DNA of 64,000 nucleotides. Source: Hyunsoonleella flava. Lineage in GTDB: Bacteria > Bacteroidota > Bacteroidia > Flavobacteriales > Flavobacteriaceae. This document shows, one piece after another, positions 44,341-56,000 of this stretch. The stretch covers positions 62,001 to 126,000 of the forward strand of contig NZ_SIRT01000001.1 of the NCBI RefSeq assembly GCF_004310325.1, read 5' to 3'. Within the stretch, counting starts at the first letter, position 1. The number at the start of each line of letters is the position of its first letter. Both the position numbers and the translations under genes were made by a program. The notes under the pieces were generated by a model. It was not told the DNA's origin. It saw nothing but the letters and a program-made list of their open reading frames with translations, and searched no databases.

Positions 44341-44710
44341 ATGTTAATTATACTTATGTTTCAAAAATGCATTTCATCGATTTTGCAATGAGGCTAATGC
44401 ATTTCTAGCGTTTTTTCAATAATTCCAAAGATACTTCATTATTTCTTCTTTTTGAGGTTCGTTTTTTATTTGGTAACAGCTTTTTAAATATCTAATTATC
44501 AATTATTTATGATTATTTTAATTGCAAAATATCACGAATATTTAAAATGATAACATACGTTTTTTTTAGACTAAAAAAATTATGGATTGATAAAATCGAC
44601 AAAATAGCCGATAAATAACGCTTAGTTTTTCGATAAGAGGTGTCATATCTACGATTAGTACAAAACCTTTCTGTGTAAATTTATACTGTAATAAAAATGA
44701 CCCTCATAGA
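44341..44710. other. AT-rich intergenic region
   Basis: About 370 bases between the divergent DUF1456 and TerB-like genes. Apart from two copies of ATGCATTT (near 44366 and 44396), I see no gene, RNA or clear promoter box in it. Confidence 0.55.
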
Positions 44711-45124
44711 ATGATTAATAGAATGGAAAAATTGAGTCTCTTATCAGAAATGATTGCCTTCGCGCAGTATGATAAGGACATTCAAGATATTGAATATAAC
44801 TTTTTACTAGGAGTAGCTAAACAATTAGATATTTCTCGTGAAGATTTTGACTATTTAATCAATCACCCAGTAAATTACACACATTTAAAATCTCATAGCG
44901 AACGCATTGTTCAATTTCACAGATTGGTTTTATTGATGAACATTGAACAGGAACACGGCAGAAATACGGCATCTGCCGGCGTAATAAAGCTTTACAATTT
45001 TGGGCTACGTATGGGACTAAGCCATGAATCAATTTCGAAAGTATTGTATTTGATGGAGAGTTTCCCAAATAAAATAGTACCACCTGATGTTTTGATAGAT
45101 ATTTTTAAAACACAGTATAACTAA
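44711..45124 (+). CDS. TerB-like small protein
   Basis: A 137-residue all-helical soluble protein similar in layout to TerB/DjlA N-domain proteins: MEKLSLLSEMIAFAQYDKDIQDIEYNFLLGVAKQLDISREDF, with acidic DxD-type positions that in TerB bind metal. There is no other tellurite-type gene nearby, so resistance is not implied. An alternative start at 44723 (MEKLSLL) would fit the family better; neither start has a clear Shine-Dalgarno. It converges on uvrB, with a 32-base palindrome between them. Confidence 0.75.
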   Translation: MINRMEKLSLLSEMIAFAQYDKDIQDIEYNFLLGVAKQLDISREDFDYLINHPVNYTHLKSHSERIVQFHRLVLLMNIEQEHGRNTASAGVIKLYNFGLRMGLSHESISKVLYLMESFPNKIVPPDVLIDIFKTQYN

Positions 45125-45164
45125 TTAATGTTGACGAAGGTAGGTCGTTAATCGGCTGTTTTAT

Positions 45165-45196
45165 GAAAAGCTAAAGGTTTAAACCTTTAGCTTTTC
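45165..45196. terminator. perfect 32-base palindrome, bidirectional terminator
   Basis: GAAAAGCTAAAGGTTT and its exact reverse complement meet at 45180/45181. The TAA stop of uvrB (45179-45181 on the minus strand) sits at the centre, so the left half is after, and the right half within, the uvrB coding region. It ends the convergent TerB-like gene as well. Confidence 0.85.
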
Positions 45197-47182
45197 TAAT
45201 TTATCCTGATAGTTTTTTATATCATCTCTTAATTGCGCTGCAACTATAAAATCTAGAGCTTTAGCTGCCTCTTCCATGAGTTTGCGCTTTTCTCGAATTT
45301 TCTTTTCCAACTCTGGTTTGGTTAAATATTCGCTTTCTGGTTCGGCTGCTCTAGCGGCTTCCAATTCATAACTATAGGTACTTACAGAATTTTTAGCCAA
45401 CGCATTATCCAAACTTTTATTTAATGCCTTTGGTTTAATATTGTGCTCGGTATTGTATGCAATTTGTTTTTCACGACGGTAATTCGTTTCGTCTATAGTT
45501 TTTTGCATACTATTGGTTATTTTATCCGCATACATAATGGCTTTACCATTTAAGTTTCTTGCTGCTCTACCAACGGTTTGTGTTAGCGAACGGTTAGAAC
45601 GTAAAAACCCTTCTTTATCTGCATCCAGAATTGCAACAAGAGATACCTCGGGCAGATCTAAACCTTCACGGAGCAGGTTAACACCAACTAGTACGTCAAA
45701 CAAGCCTTTTCTTAAATCTTGCATAATTTCTACGCGCTCTAAAGTATCTACATCACTATGTATGTAGCGACATCGAATTTGAATACGATCTAAGTATTTG
45801 GTTAATTCCTCTGCCATTCTTTTGGTTAGCGTAGTAACCAAAGTACGTTCGTCTTTTTCAACACGAACTTGAATTTCTTCAATTAAATCATCAATTTGAT
45901 TCAAACTTGGACGCACTTCAATAATTGGATCTAACAATCCAGTTGGGCGAATTACTTGTTCTACATAAATACCATCTGTTTTTTGCAGCTCATAGTCAGC
46001 AGGAGTAGCACTTACATATATAACCTGATTTTGAAGTGCCTCAAACTCTTCAAACTTTAAAGGCCTGTTGTCCATTGCAGCTGGCAGTCTGAACCCATAT
46101 TCTACGAGATTTTCCTTTCTGCTTCTGTCACCTCCATACATGGCGTGTACTTGCGAAATGGTAACATGGCTTTCATCTACAACCATCAAATAATCATCTG
46201 GAAAATAATCTAACAAGCAAAATGGACGTGTACCTGGAGCTCTACCATCCAGATATCTAGAATAATTCTCAATCCCAGAGCAATACCCCAATTCTCTTAT
46301 CATTTCTAAATCAAACTCAGTGCGTTCTTTCAAACGTTTTGCTTCTAAATGCTTACCAATGTCTTTAAAATAGTCATGTTGCTTCACTAAGTCGTCCTGA
46401 ATTTCTTTTATCGCCCCTTGAAGAATTTCTGGCGAGGTCACAAACATATTTGCAGGATAAATATTCAAACGATCGTACTTTTCAATTACGGCATTAGTTT
46501 GAATATTGAAGGACTCAATATCTTCAATTTCATCTCCAAAAAAATGAATACGGAAAGCGTCATCTGCATAACTGGGAAATATATCTACCGTGTCTCCTTT
46601 TATTCTAAAATTACCATGACGAAAATCTGCCTCGGTTCTAGAATATAGACTCTGAACCAATTGGTGTAATAACTGAGTTCTAGAAATCACTTGATCTCGT
46701 TTGAGCGTGATGACATTTTTTTGAAACTCAATAGGGTTGCCAATACCATATAGACAAGAGACTGAAGCTACTACCAAAACATCACGTCTTCCTGAAAGTA
46801 GGGAAGAGGTAGTGCTTAACCGCATTTTTTCTATCTCTTCATTGATTGATAAATCTTTTTCAATGTAAACACCAGAAACTGGAATATAAGCCTCTGGTTG
46901 ATAGTAATCATAATAGGATACAAAATACTCTACAGCATTGTTTGGAAAAAACTGCTTAAACTCAGAGTATAATTGAGCAGCAAGTGTTTTATTATGCGCC
47001 AAAACCAATGTTGGGCGTTGTACCTCTTGAATTACGTTGGCTACAGTAAAAGTTTTACCAGAACCGGTGACCCCTAAAAGTGTTTGGTATTTTTCACCTG
47101 AAGTAATGCCATCTGAAAGTTGAGTAATGGCTTCTGGTTGATCTCCCGTGGGATTAAACTCTGATTCTATTTTGAAATTCAT
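45179..47182 (-). CDS. uvrB: excinuclease ABC subunit B
   Basis: A 667-residue nucleotide-excision-repair helicase that verifies damage delivered by UvrA and recruits UvrC. Walker A GVTGSGKT is at 37-44, the beta-hairpin region YYDYYQPEAYIP near 93-104, the DESH helicase motif in VVDESHVTISQ, VSATPADYE, and motifs V/VI (GVNLLREGLDLPEV, QTVGRAARN). The C-terminal UvrC-binding UVR coiled coil is RKLMEEAAKALDFIVAAQLRDD. Length is normal. Single gene; the SOS boxes of other phyla would not be expected. Confidence 0.97.
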   Translation of the reverse strand: MNFKIESEFNPTGDQPEAITQLSDGITSGEKYQTLLGVTGSGKTFTVANVIQEVQRPTLVLAHNKTLAAQLYSEFKQFFPNNAVEYFVSYYDYYQPEAYIPVSGVYIEKDLSINEEIEKMRLSTTSSLLSGRRDVLVVASVSCLYGIGNPIEFQKNVITLKRDQVISRTQLLHQLVQSLYSRTEADFRHGNFRIKGDTVDIFPSYADDAFRIHFFGDEIEDIESFNIQTNAVIEKYDRLNIYPANMFVTSPEILQGAIKEIQDDLVKQHDYFKDIGKHLEAKRLKERTEFDLEMIRELGYCSGIENYSRYLDGRAPGTRPFCLLDYFPDDYLMVVDESHVTISQVHAMYGGDRSRKENLVEYGFRLPAAMDNRPLKFEEFEALQNQVIYVSATPADYELQKTDGIYVEQVIRPTGLLDPIIEVRPSLNQIDDLIEEIQVRVEKDERTLVTTLTKRMAEELTKYLDRIQIRCRYIHSDVDTLERVEIMQDLRKGLFDVLVGVNLLREGLDLPEVSLVAILDADKEGFLRSNRSLTQTVGRAARNLNGKAIMYADKITNSMQKTIDETNYRREKQIAYNTEHNIKPKALNKSLDNALAKNSVSTYSYELEAARAAEPESEYLTKPELEKKIREKRKLMEEAAKALDFIVAAQLRDDIKNYQDKLEKLKV

Positions 47183-47206
47183 TCAGCAAAATTACGGAAA
47201 TACTGC

Positions 47207-50200
47207 TTACCTTTTTAAGGTAAAATGTCCCATAAATGTTCTGCCATCTTCAAGATTCACTTTAAACCAATAATCGTCCGTTGGCATGAGCTGCCCATTA
47301 TACGTGCCATCCCAACCGTTGGAAGAGGTTAGTAATTGTTTTATGAGTTTACCATAGCGGTCGTAGATATAAATGGTACTATTGGCTTGTGTACTTTCAT
47401 CTACACCTTTAATATTCCACGTGTCATTGAAGCCATCGCCATTAGGAGTAAAAAACCTGAAATATCCAACTACCGATATGTTTAAAGTAGAGATACCACA
47501 AATGGGATCACGCACGTAGATAGTATAAAACCCTGGTTTTACCCTATCAAAAAATGGATCACTTTGATAATTGATGAGGTTTGAATCTTCTTCTACAAGC
47601 GCATATTCATAATTGCCGCTACCTAGATTTGTTGGATCTATTGTAACCGAGTTGTTTTCAGAAATATCAACTATGCTAACATCATCCAATGTAATTGTTG
47701 CTTGTTCGGAGGCGTCAACCACTATTTCCCTAGATCTAGAACAGCCTGTACCATCGGTTTTGGTTAAAGTTATCGTATACGTGCCTGGGTTTGAAACATC
47801 AATATCCCTATCATTTGAAATAAATTGATTGGTTGCGGTACCATCTAAGCTCGTCCACAGCCATTCATAAACAAATACTTCAGACGGGCTATCTTCAAAG
47901 GGTTCTAAATTAATTTCAAAAGTAGGATCTGAAGTACATACAAGTTGAGGTGTGATAACAGAAAACTCGGGTAGTGGGTTCACAACCAAATTGATAATAG
48001 TGTTATCTGAGCAAAATGTGTTCGTTGGGTTAAACACTTCAACAAATATAGTTTGTGATGAAGAAATCAAGGGATTAGGCAAACTACTCTGATCGATTAA
48101 AAAATTACCATTTTCATCAATATAATCATAATTGATTTCCATTCCTGTTTGACCGCCTAAAATTGTATTGGTAAATGTTGATGTATCAAAAGGATAGATA
48201 CCATCGTCATCAATATCTCCTGAATCACCATCGCAAACAATTTGTTGCGGGATTGGATTTGCTATAGGTTGAATATCTACTATAAAGTCTACAAAAGTTT
48301 CATCAAAACAGGCACCATCGGGATCTTGAGTGTTGTTATTAGTAACTCTTACCGTTATGGTTTGGTTTTCTGTTAAGAATACAGGCTGAATAGGACTTGT
48401 TACTGGCGTGCCATCATTATATAACAATGGGCTTCCATTATTGTCAAAATATGTTATTGTAACATCTGATGGATTTTGTCCGTTTAGTATTTCGTTTTCA
48501 AGTTGAGAGACATCAAAAGGGTAACTTAATATATTATCTGTAATATCAGAATCGCATTCTCTTTCTAAAGTTACAGGATTCGCAATAGGCAAAGCTTCTA
48601 CATTTAATAAATCGGTAAACTCTTCAAGCCCTAAACAGTCATTGCCTAAATCGCTTTTCACCCTAACCCAAATACTTTGAGCGTTTGGTGAATTTATATT
48701 TTCATGATTCGCAATATTCATTATCTCATTTGTCTCTAACTCAGCATCGGTAAGGCTTTCAAAAAAATGTACCGTAACATTTATAGTACTAAACACGGTT
48801 GTAGAAATTTCGTCTCTAATTGACGTTAAATCAAATATAGCCGTTCCATCTCGGTTATCAGCACCATCATCACATTGAAAAATTGGATTTGGACTGTAAG
48901 ATGCTAATGCTGCACTACTTGGACTTACCTGAAGTGTTATAGGTGTAACTCTGAAACAACCATTTGGGTTTTCAACACGTATATATTTAGTTTCTGGAGT
49001 AAAGCCTAATCCGTCTTGATATGCGTCAGGAGTAACAATCGCATTAGCTGAATTTTCGGCATCAACCTGAGTTTCATAATAGGTAAAAGTAAGGTTTTCA
49101 GATATAAAGTTTGGGTTTATCTCAGCCCTTATATTATCTAGTGTGAGATTAAATAATGCTTGACCATCGTTTGAGTCATCATCGCATTGTACATATGTAT
49201 TTGGTGTATTTACTTGTGGTAAACTAAAAACTTCAATTTCAAAAGATGTGTCTGAAAAACAATCAGTTAAAAGGTTATTGGTTACTCTAGCATATATGGT
49301 TTGAAGGTTTACTACGGTGTTATCAAAAGCGGTTGGTGTGATGATTTGATTTGTATAAGCGGCATCAGTGTAATAGGTAACCGTAAAATCTGTAGCAGAT
49401 TGTCCGTTTAAAATATCTGTTTCCCTAAGTGTTAAATCAAAAGTTATAAATCCATCAGTATCTGTTCCAACCGATGTATTATCACAGTCCTGAATCCTTG
49501 CAATATTTGCAGCATCAGCAGGAAATGAAGATTGGTATACCTCCACATCAAAACTAGATGTAGCGAAGCAGGTTGTATTCGCATTATTTTCAACACGAGC
49601 AAAAATAGTGGTATTTGTAGTTTCTAATGGACTTGCTATCGCATTTGTATTGTTATCGGCATCAGCTTGTGAGGTATGGTATGTAATTGTAACGTTAGAT
49701 TGTGTGCTGATATTAATATTTTGACTCAACAAATCAAACGGCATGCTACCGTTGTTATCGTCATCACATAGCTGTAACGTTGGTGCAATATTGGCTATTG
49801 GTAATTCTATTACGGTTAGTTGTATTTCATCAGAATATAATCCGCAACTATTGCCATTTCTATTTAGAAAAGCTCTGTAAAAATTAGCGTTAAATGCTAG
49901 TGGTGTATTAGCAATAAGAAGGCTAGAGGTTTGCGAATCACTATAAATAGCATCGTCTACAATGGCGTTCCAGTTTATACCGTCATTTGAAACTTCCCAT
50001 TGAATGGTATCAAAAGTTGTTGATACTAATGAAATATTATTGTCTGAGCTTTCACAAACTTCTAAATTCATAGGTTGCGTGGTAATAAGAATTGGAGCTG
50101 CATCCAAATAATCTGCATTTGGAATGGTATAGCCATCCGACGCATTATTCACTAAACCATTTGTGTCTACGGTAACACTATTATCGCCTAAATAATCATC

Positions 50201-52960
50201 GTTATTAGCATCTGAAAATCCAGCTTCAATAACATCGCTACAGCCATCACCATCACTATCTGCATCAATATAGCTGAACGTAGAATCGGCGTCTAAATCG
50301 TTTAAGGTATAACCAATTACATTGCTGTCAGGTGTAGTTTCAGCGGCATCCGCCCAACCATTAATGCCATAATTTGGCCCGTCTTCAATACCATCCAAAT
50401 TGGTGTCAGAGAGCAGTCCTAGTTCACCTGTTTCAATCAAATCTGAAATCCCATCATTATCACTATCTAAATCGTAAAAATCCAAAATACCATCCCCGTC
50501 GGTATCTATTGGACTAAGAGATATATCATAAATATCATCTAAACCATTTAAATCTGCATCTGTTGCAGAAAGGGGCACTAATGCGCCTTGGTTCTCCACA
50601 AAATCTGGAATACCATCATTGTCACTATCCAAATCAAATTCATCTTTAACACCGTCATTATCGTTATCTTTTTTGAAGCATGTAAGGGAAAGGTTGCCGT
50701 CAAATACCGAAGATTGGGCTACACTCGTAGATCTATGGGTGAAAATAAATCCGTCAACTTGATTTGCGAATAAGTTATAGGGCGTTGTGCCGTTTGGTGT
50801 TGGATTAATTTTAAAGTGAATTTCCGATCCTGATATTTGCGTAACTCCTGTTTCAAAAATGCCATCAAAATTTGAGTCTACAAGTAATCTATCGTCAGGA
50901 TCTACGAGCGTGATGTTTTTATTGGATGGTAGAATTTGAGCAATAAAAAATTCTTCATTAACAATATTGTGTGTAGCTGAAATATTCTCAGATAACTTTA
51001 CATTTACTGGCTCATTAAAATTTAAGGTATAAATATTTTCAGAATTTGAAGAAGGAAGCAACGTACTTGTATAATTACCAGTACTAGTAGCAGTGAAGGT
51101 ATTGGTGCTTCCAGAGCTATTTGTTTGCGCATAAGAACTGCTAGGTATGCTTGTGTTCACCGTTCCATCTTGAAACTCCAATTGTGGTAGATTGATATTT
51201 GACAAATTCATAACTACATCCCCCCTAGATTCGGTACAATTCAAAATACCGTCATTATCGTTGTCTACATCAATATTATCTATTATACCATCGTTATCCC
51301 TGTCATCGGGACAAATACTAACGGGCACTTCGGTGGATTCCAAACGTTCTAATGTACACGTAATAATACCAATTAATTTATATCTACCAGGTACGGTAGG
51401 CGTTATGCTAGTAGCTGTTATTCCTAAGTCTACAAAACCTGCTCCAGAACCATCGTCAAATTGCCATTCAAAACTATCAAAATTTTGAGCGTTTGCAGCT
51501 TCTAGAGTTATATTTGGGATACAATTACCAAGTGCAACAAATTGTGTATCAAAATTAATTTCTGGTGCAGTAGGAAAACCAGAATAAAAACTACCTGATG
51601 TGGCGGCTCCATTTACATTAAAATATGCTACGTAAAGCTCATCACTGCCTTGAACAGATATGTTTCCTGTTAAACCAGTAACCCGATAGGTTACATAGTC
51701 GTTATTTCCAGTTACCGCATTTGGCCCATTACTAGCAAAATTGGTTAACGGCAAGTTATTAATGGTTACTGTAGCGCCAGTTCTGGTAACGATTGTAAGT
51801 CCTCCGCTAAATACTGTGCCTCCAATTCTATCTATATTGGCTATGTTATTAATATTGCCTCTTGTTTCACAGCTAAGTGGGGGTACAAAGAACATGCCTT
51901 GATTTGCCTCTGAATTACTTCCTCCCACACCTTGATAGGCAAAAACAGGCTGAGACGTTTCGACGTACATGTTACCGCTAACGTTATAAGCGTTACCTTC
52001 AATTATTAAAAACTGTCCAGCATTTAAAGTGGTTCCAGTGGCATTTCCATTAACGCTTACGCTTGTGTTATCAGTGTGTGCTACAATTAAGATATTTTCC
52101 CAATCGTTCGGTCCGTCACCTCTAACAAATATATACTCATTTCCCACTTTACTTAATCCAACAATTTGATCTATACCATAGTCTCTAGCCCCACCAGTGC
52201 CAAAGCTTCCATTTGCTGATCCACAATTTACCACAATGGGTTTATCCGAATTTACTAAGCAGCCTATCAAACCATCTCTATTCACAAGGGCATCAAAACT
52301 GTTTAAGGCTATAGTGTAGCTCTCGCCTTCATTTAAAGTAACAGTTACAGGAACAGCACCAGTATAATTTTGTATTATAAGGTTATTCGCAAGGTTACTA
52401 AAATTTACTTGTGTATTATCTTCCGTAGCCATAACCGACACAAAATTGAGATAATTATCTTGTGGATTGGCGTTTGGATAAGTACCTATTCTAAAAATAT
52501 TGCCGAGGGCAGATGCTCCTTTACTTACCAATGCTCCAGCTTGAGCACCACTAGTAGCACCAATCATCCTTACTGAAACGTAAATGGGTGCTTCAGATTC
52601 AATTATATAGCCTCTGTTATTTGCAACAGTGCTTGTTTGTCCAGGAGGGATGAACAACTGTGTGTTACCTCCGTTACCTATCGCAATTTCGCTAGGTAAT
52701 GCATTTGAAACGGTACCAGAGATATTAGAAGTAGGGGGTTGACCTACTAATGTAATGGTATAGTTTACAGGATTTGCAGATGGTGTTGACAGATATAAAT
52801 ATTGATCCTGAGGAAGGGAACTATTGGCATCTGCATAGGTTAATGGTGGTATATAATGCTTTTTACTTAACTGAGAAAAGCCTTTATAACTAAAACAAAC
52901 CATTAGGCAAACAAGCAGTTGTTTTAAGACAGAACTATTAATCATTTTAAATAGGGCCAA
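47207..52960 (-). CDS. giant T9SS type B surface protein with IgGFc-binding-like N-domain
   Basis: A 1917-residue protein. The signal peptide is best read from the internal MINSSVLKQLLVCLMVCFSY. An IgGFc-binding N-terminal-like domain follows (about 35-460; IESEAPIYVSVRMIG, KGASALGNIFRIGTYPN), then a PKD/Ig-like segment, three thrombospondin type 3 calcium repeats (DRDNDGIIDNIDVDNDNDG and kin; about 550-860), six clear and one degenerate roughly 100-residue modules opening with CDD(D)xNDG...FDL, and a C-terminal gliding-motility-associated T9SS type B domain (FTPNGDGFNDTW, YDRYGKLIKQL, DDYWFKV, GHFTLKR). Probably a calcium-stabilised adhesin. First of four tandem T9SS-B genes as numbered. Confidence 0.9.
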   Translation of the reverse strand: MALFKMINSSVLKQLLVCLMVCFSYKGFSQLSKKHYIPPLTYADANSSLPQDQYLYLSTPSANPVNYTITLVGQPPTSNISGTVSNALPSEIAIGNGGNTQLFIPPGQTSTVANNRGYIIESEAPIYVSVRMIGATSGAQAGALVSKGASALGNIFRIGTYPNANPQDNYLNFVSVMATEDNTQVNFSNLANNLIIQNYTGAVPVTVTLNEGESYTIALNSFDALVNRDGLIGCLVNSDKPIVVNCGSANGSFGTGGARDYGIDQIVGLSKVGNEYIFVRGDGPNDWENILIVAHTDNTSVSVNGNATGTTLNAGQFLIIEGNAYNVSGNMYVETSQPVFAYQGVGGSNSEANQGMFFVPPLSCETRGNINNIANIDRIGGTVFSGGLTIVTRTGATVTINNLPLTNFASNGPNAVTGNNDYVTYRVTGLTGNISVQGSDELYVAYFNVNGAATSGSFYSGFPTAPEINFDTQFVALGNCIPNITLEAANAQNFDSFEWQFDDGSGAGFVDLGITATSITPTVPGRYKLIGIITCTLERLESTEVPVSICPDDRDNDGIIDNIDVDNDNDGILNCTESRGDVVMNLSNINLPQLEFQDGTVNTSIPSSSYAQTNSSGSTNTFTATSTGNYTSTLLPSSNSENIYTLNFNEPVNVKLSENISATHNIVNEEFFIAQILPSNKNITLVDPDDRLLVDSNFDGIFETGVTQISGSEIHFKINPTPNGTTPYNLFANQVDGFIFTHRSTSVAQSSVFDGNLSLTCFKKDNDNDGVKDEFDLDSDNDGIPDFVENQGALVPLSATDADLNGLDDIYDISLSPIDTDGDGILDFYDLDSDNDGISDLIETGELGLLSDTNLDGIEDGPNYGINGWADAAETTPDSNVIGYTLNDLDADSTFSYIDADSDGDGCSDVIEAGFSDANNDDYLGDNSVTVDTNGLVNNASDGYTIPNADYLDAAPILITTQPMNLEVCESSDNNISLVSTTFDTIQWEVSNDGINWNAIVDDAIYSDSQTSSLLIANTPLAFNANFYRAFLNRNGNSCGLYSDEIQLTVIELPIANIAPTLQLCDDDNNGSMPFDLLSQNINISTQSNVTITYHTSQADADNNTNAIASPLETTNTTIFARVENNANTTCFATSSFDVEVYQSSFPADAANIARIQDCDNTSVGTDTDGFITFDLTLRETDILNGQSATDFTVTYYTDAAYTNQIITPTAFDNTVVNLQTIYARVTNNLLTDCFSDTSFEIEVFSLPQVNTPNTYVQCDDDSNDGQALFNLTLDNIRAEINPNFISENLTFTYYETQVDAENSANAIVTPDAYQDGLGFTPETKYIRVENPNGCFRVTPITLQVSPSSAALASYSPNPIFQCDDGADNRDGTAIFDLTSIRDEISTTVFSTINVTVHFFESLTDAELETNEIMNIANHENINSPNAQSIWVRVKSDLGNDCLGLEEFTDLLNVEALPIANPVTLERECDSDITDNILSYPFDVSQLENEILNGQNPSDVTITYFDNNGSPLLYNDGTPVTSPIQPVFLTENQTITVRVTNNNTQDPDGACFDETFVDFIVDIQPIANPIPQQIVCDGDSGDIDDDGIYPFDTSTFTNTILGGQTGMEINYDYIDENGNFLIDQSSLPNPLISSSQTIFVEVFNPTNTFCSDNTIINLVVNPLPEFSVITPQLVCTSDPTFEINLEPFEDSPSEVFVYEWLWTSLDGTATNQFISNDRDIDVSNPGTYTITLTKTDGTGCSRSREIVVDASEQATITLDDVSIVDISENNSVTIDPTNLGSGNYEYALVEEDSNLINYQSDPFFDRVKPGFYTIYVRDPICGISTLNISVVGYFRFFTPNGDGFNDTWNIKGVDESTQANSTIYIYDRYGKLIKQLLTSSNGWDGTYNGQLMPTDDYWFKVNLEDGRTFMGHFTLKR

Positions 52961-53093
52961 TTTTTTTTAACTGATGCTAAATATAGAGTATTTAAGTTTT
53001 TTAGACTTAAATAAACGCTCAAGGTTTAATTTTTAGTGATTAAAACCTAATCGTATTAGTAGTTTTTTATAAAAAAATGAAAAATTTAAGTTT

Positions 53094-56000
53094 TTATCGT
53101 TTTAATGTAAAATGGCCTTTTATATCAAACTCATCTCCTTTATAGTATACATGGGCTGCAAACCAATAATCATTTGATGGCATATGTTGTCCGTTGTATG
53201 TACCGTCCCAACCAGGAGAGTTATGCCCTAAGCTTTTAATTAGCTTACCGTATTGGTCATAAATGTGTATGATGGTGCCTTCTAACTGTTCTACTCCCGT
53301 TATGTGCCATGTATCAAAATACCCATCATTATTTGGGGTTAGGAATTTTGGGGTATCTATGACTACCACTTCTTTTGATATGGATGAGCAGCCATTGATA
53401 TCGATAACGGTTATTAATCTTGGCCCAATGGGGACATTTTGGAAAAAGTTTGAAGTTTGTGGTTCACCATCATCCATTTGGTATAAATAGTCGCCAATAC
53501 CACTCACCGTGATAGTGATATTATTGGGGTCTGAAAAATCTACAGTCTCGGTAAATTCAATATTAGCCTGCTCTGATTCTATGACGTTAAAAGTTTTTGT
53601 AGTAGAACAGCCGTATTTAGTAGTTACGGTAACACTATACTCTCCTATTGCTTCAATATCTATGTCGGCGGATGTTTGTCCATTAGGTGACCACAAATAA
53701 GTGTCACTTTCAAATCCGGTATCAACCGAAACCATTAATGGAAAATTCTCTAAACAAATTACTTGATCTCCAATATCATTTACGGGTTTACGTCTTACGT
53801 ATGCCATGAAATCTGTTATACTGTAGCAACCAGTACTATTGTTCTCAATTCTCGCAAATAGTTTTTCCTCTATGTTTATAGTATGGAAATTGTCGTGCGG
53901 GTTGGTTTTTGACATCGCCTGTTCTTCTGAAGCATAGTAACTTACAGTAAATTCTAATGGATTTTGAGAAGCTAAGATTTGAGCATCATTTTCGGAAAGA
54001 TTAAATGTATACATGTTATCATAGTCATCATCACAAGTCTCAATATCATCGGGTTTATTGGCAACAGGAAGTGGATTGACTATGAGCTGAAACGGATATA
54101 CATAGTGGCAACCTCTGGAGGACGATTCAATTCTAATATAAATTGTATCGTTCATCGAATGATAAGTGTAATCTTTATCTATTTGATTGTTAGCGATTTC
54201 AGCATCATCTTCATTACTGTAATACGAAATTATTGCATCAGGATCGTTAGGTACTATAATTTGGTCTATAGTATTTAAGTTGAAGTATCTTGATGCGTTA
54301 TCGCATATACTGTAGGTCTTAAAATCTTCAATAGCTGGTGGTGAAGTTACAACCAGTTCTTTGTGTATCACATTATAGCAATTGGCTGAACTATTGAACA
54401 CTTTAATGTAAATGGTTTGTGGGTTTGAAATATTGGTATAATGCTCAGGGTTTGCAATTGCCGCCGCATCATCATTAAGCAGGCTTTCATCATCATAATA
54501 AGACACTATAATATTATTGGAAGCGATTGGAAATAATTCATTTTCATTAGCTGAAATATCAAAAACTATAGTTTCGTCATAATCCGAATCACATAAAGTA
54601 ATTGTAGGAACTTCATTAGGATAATCATATACAATAGTTGAAAATTCAGTATTGCTAAAACACCCCGTTGTTTTGTGTTCTAAACGCACAAAAATAGCCT
54701 GCCCATCTTGGGCATTATAATTTTCTTCCAAAGGGTTTTCGCCGGTTAAGGCATCTTCATTAGTTTCATGAAACGTAATGTTATAATCATCAAAATTTTG
54801 ACTATCTAATATTGAAGAAGTTTGCAAAGAAAAGTCGAATACCTCAAAACCATCAGCGCTAACATCATCACAAGCTTCCATGTCATTAGGTTTATAAGCT
54901 ATTGGTAGTGGATGTACAACAAGCTGGAAGGGATATACGTAATGGCAACCTCTGGATGCAGATTCTAATCTTGCATAAATAGTATCACTATTTGTATTAT
55001 AAACATAATCAGTGCTAATAGAATTAATTCCAGCTTCGGCATCGGAAGTATTTACGTAATATGTAATTATAGCGTCATTATCATTAGGAGCTACAACTTC
55101 ATTAATTTCATTTAAATCGAAATATTTTGATGGATTTTCACAAATTTCGAAGGTTTTGAAATCTACAAGTGCGGGAGGTAAATCTACTTGAAGTTCTATT
55201 GGTAAACTAACAGAACAATTTGAAATAGTGTTATTTATTTTAATGTAGACCGTTTCTGGATTGCTTGTATTACTGTAGTTTTCAGGATTTGTAATTATTT
55301 CAGTATGGTTATCTACACCATCTTGGGTTTTGTGATAGGTAATCACTAGATTATTTTGTCTTACATCTAGAATTTGTAGCTCAGACTCTGTAATGTCAAA
55401 CGTTACAACACCATCGTAATCTACATCGCATTTAGTTAGTGGAGATGGTTCTGTAGTTTCAGGAACTTGTACAATACTGATTAAAAAGTCTGTAAGTCCA
55501 TGACAGTAGGTGCCATTTGAAATTCGCACATAAATAGGTTGAGGATTCACATAATTTGTAAATAACGGATCTATGGGGTTATACCCAAATCCAGCATCAT
55601 AGGATGTTGTGTGTAGTGTAACGGTCAAATCATCATTAATACCTTCTTTTATTTGATCTATGGTGTCATTCAAATCAAAACCTTCAACACCGTCATTAGA
55701 GATATCATCACATACTATAATATTATCTGGTTCATTAAAAAGAGGGATAGAGCCCACTTCTAAAGTAAATGATGAGGTGCCAAAACATTCAGAATCTGTA
55801 ACACTTTCAACTCTTGTGTAAATAGTTTGAGGATTTGAGACGTTCTGATAAATATTGTATTTATCTATTTCGTTGGTCCTGTCTATGGCGTTTTGTTCTG
55901 TCTCAAAATATAGTACCTGTTTACCCCATTGGCCATTTAAAATTTCATTATCCTTTTCATAAAAATAAAAGTCGGCAATGTCGTTAGTTCCAGATTCACA

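Noticed and set aside
44711-45124. Tellurite-resistance determinant
   Set aside because: The fold resembles TerB, but no other ter genes accompany it; TerB-like domains are widespread without that role.
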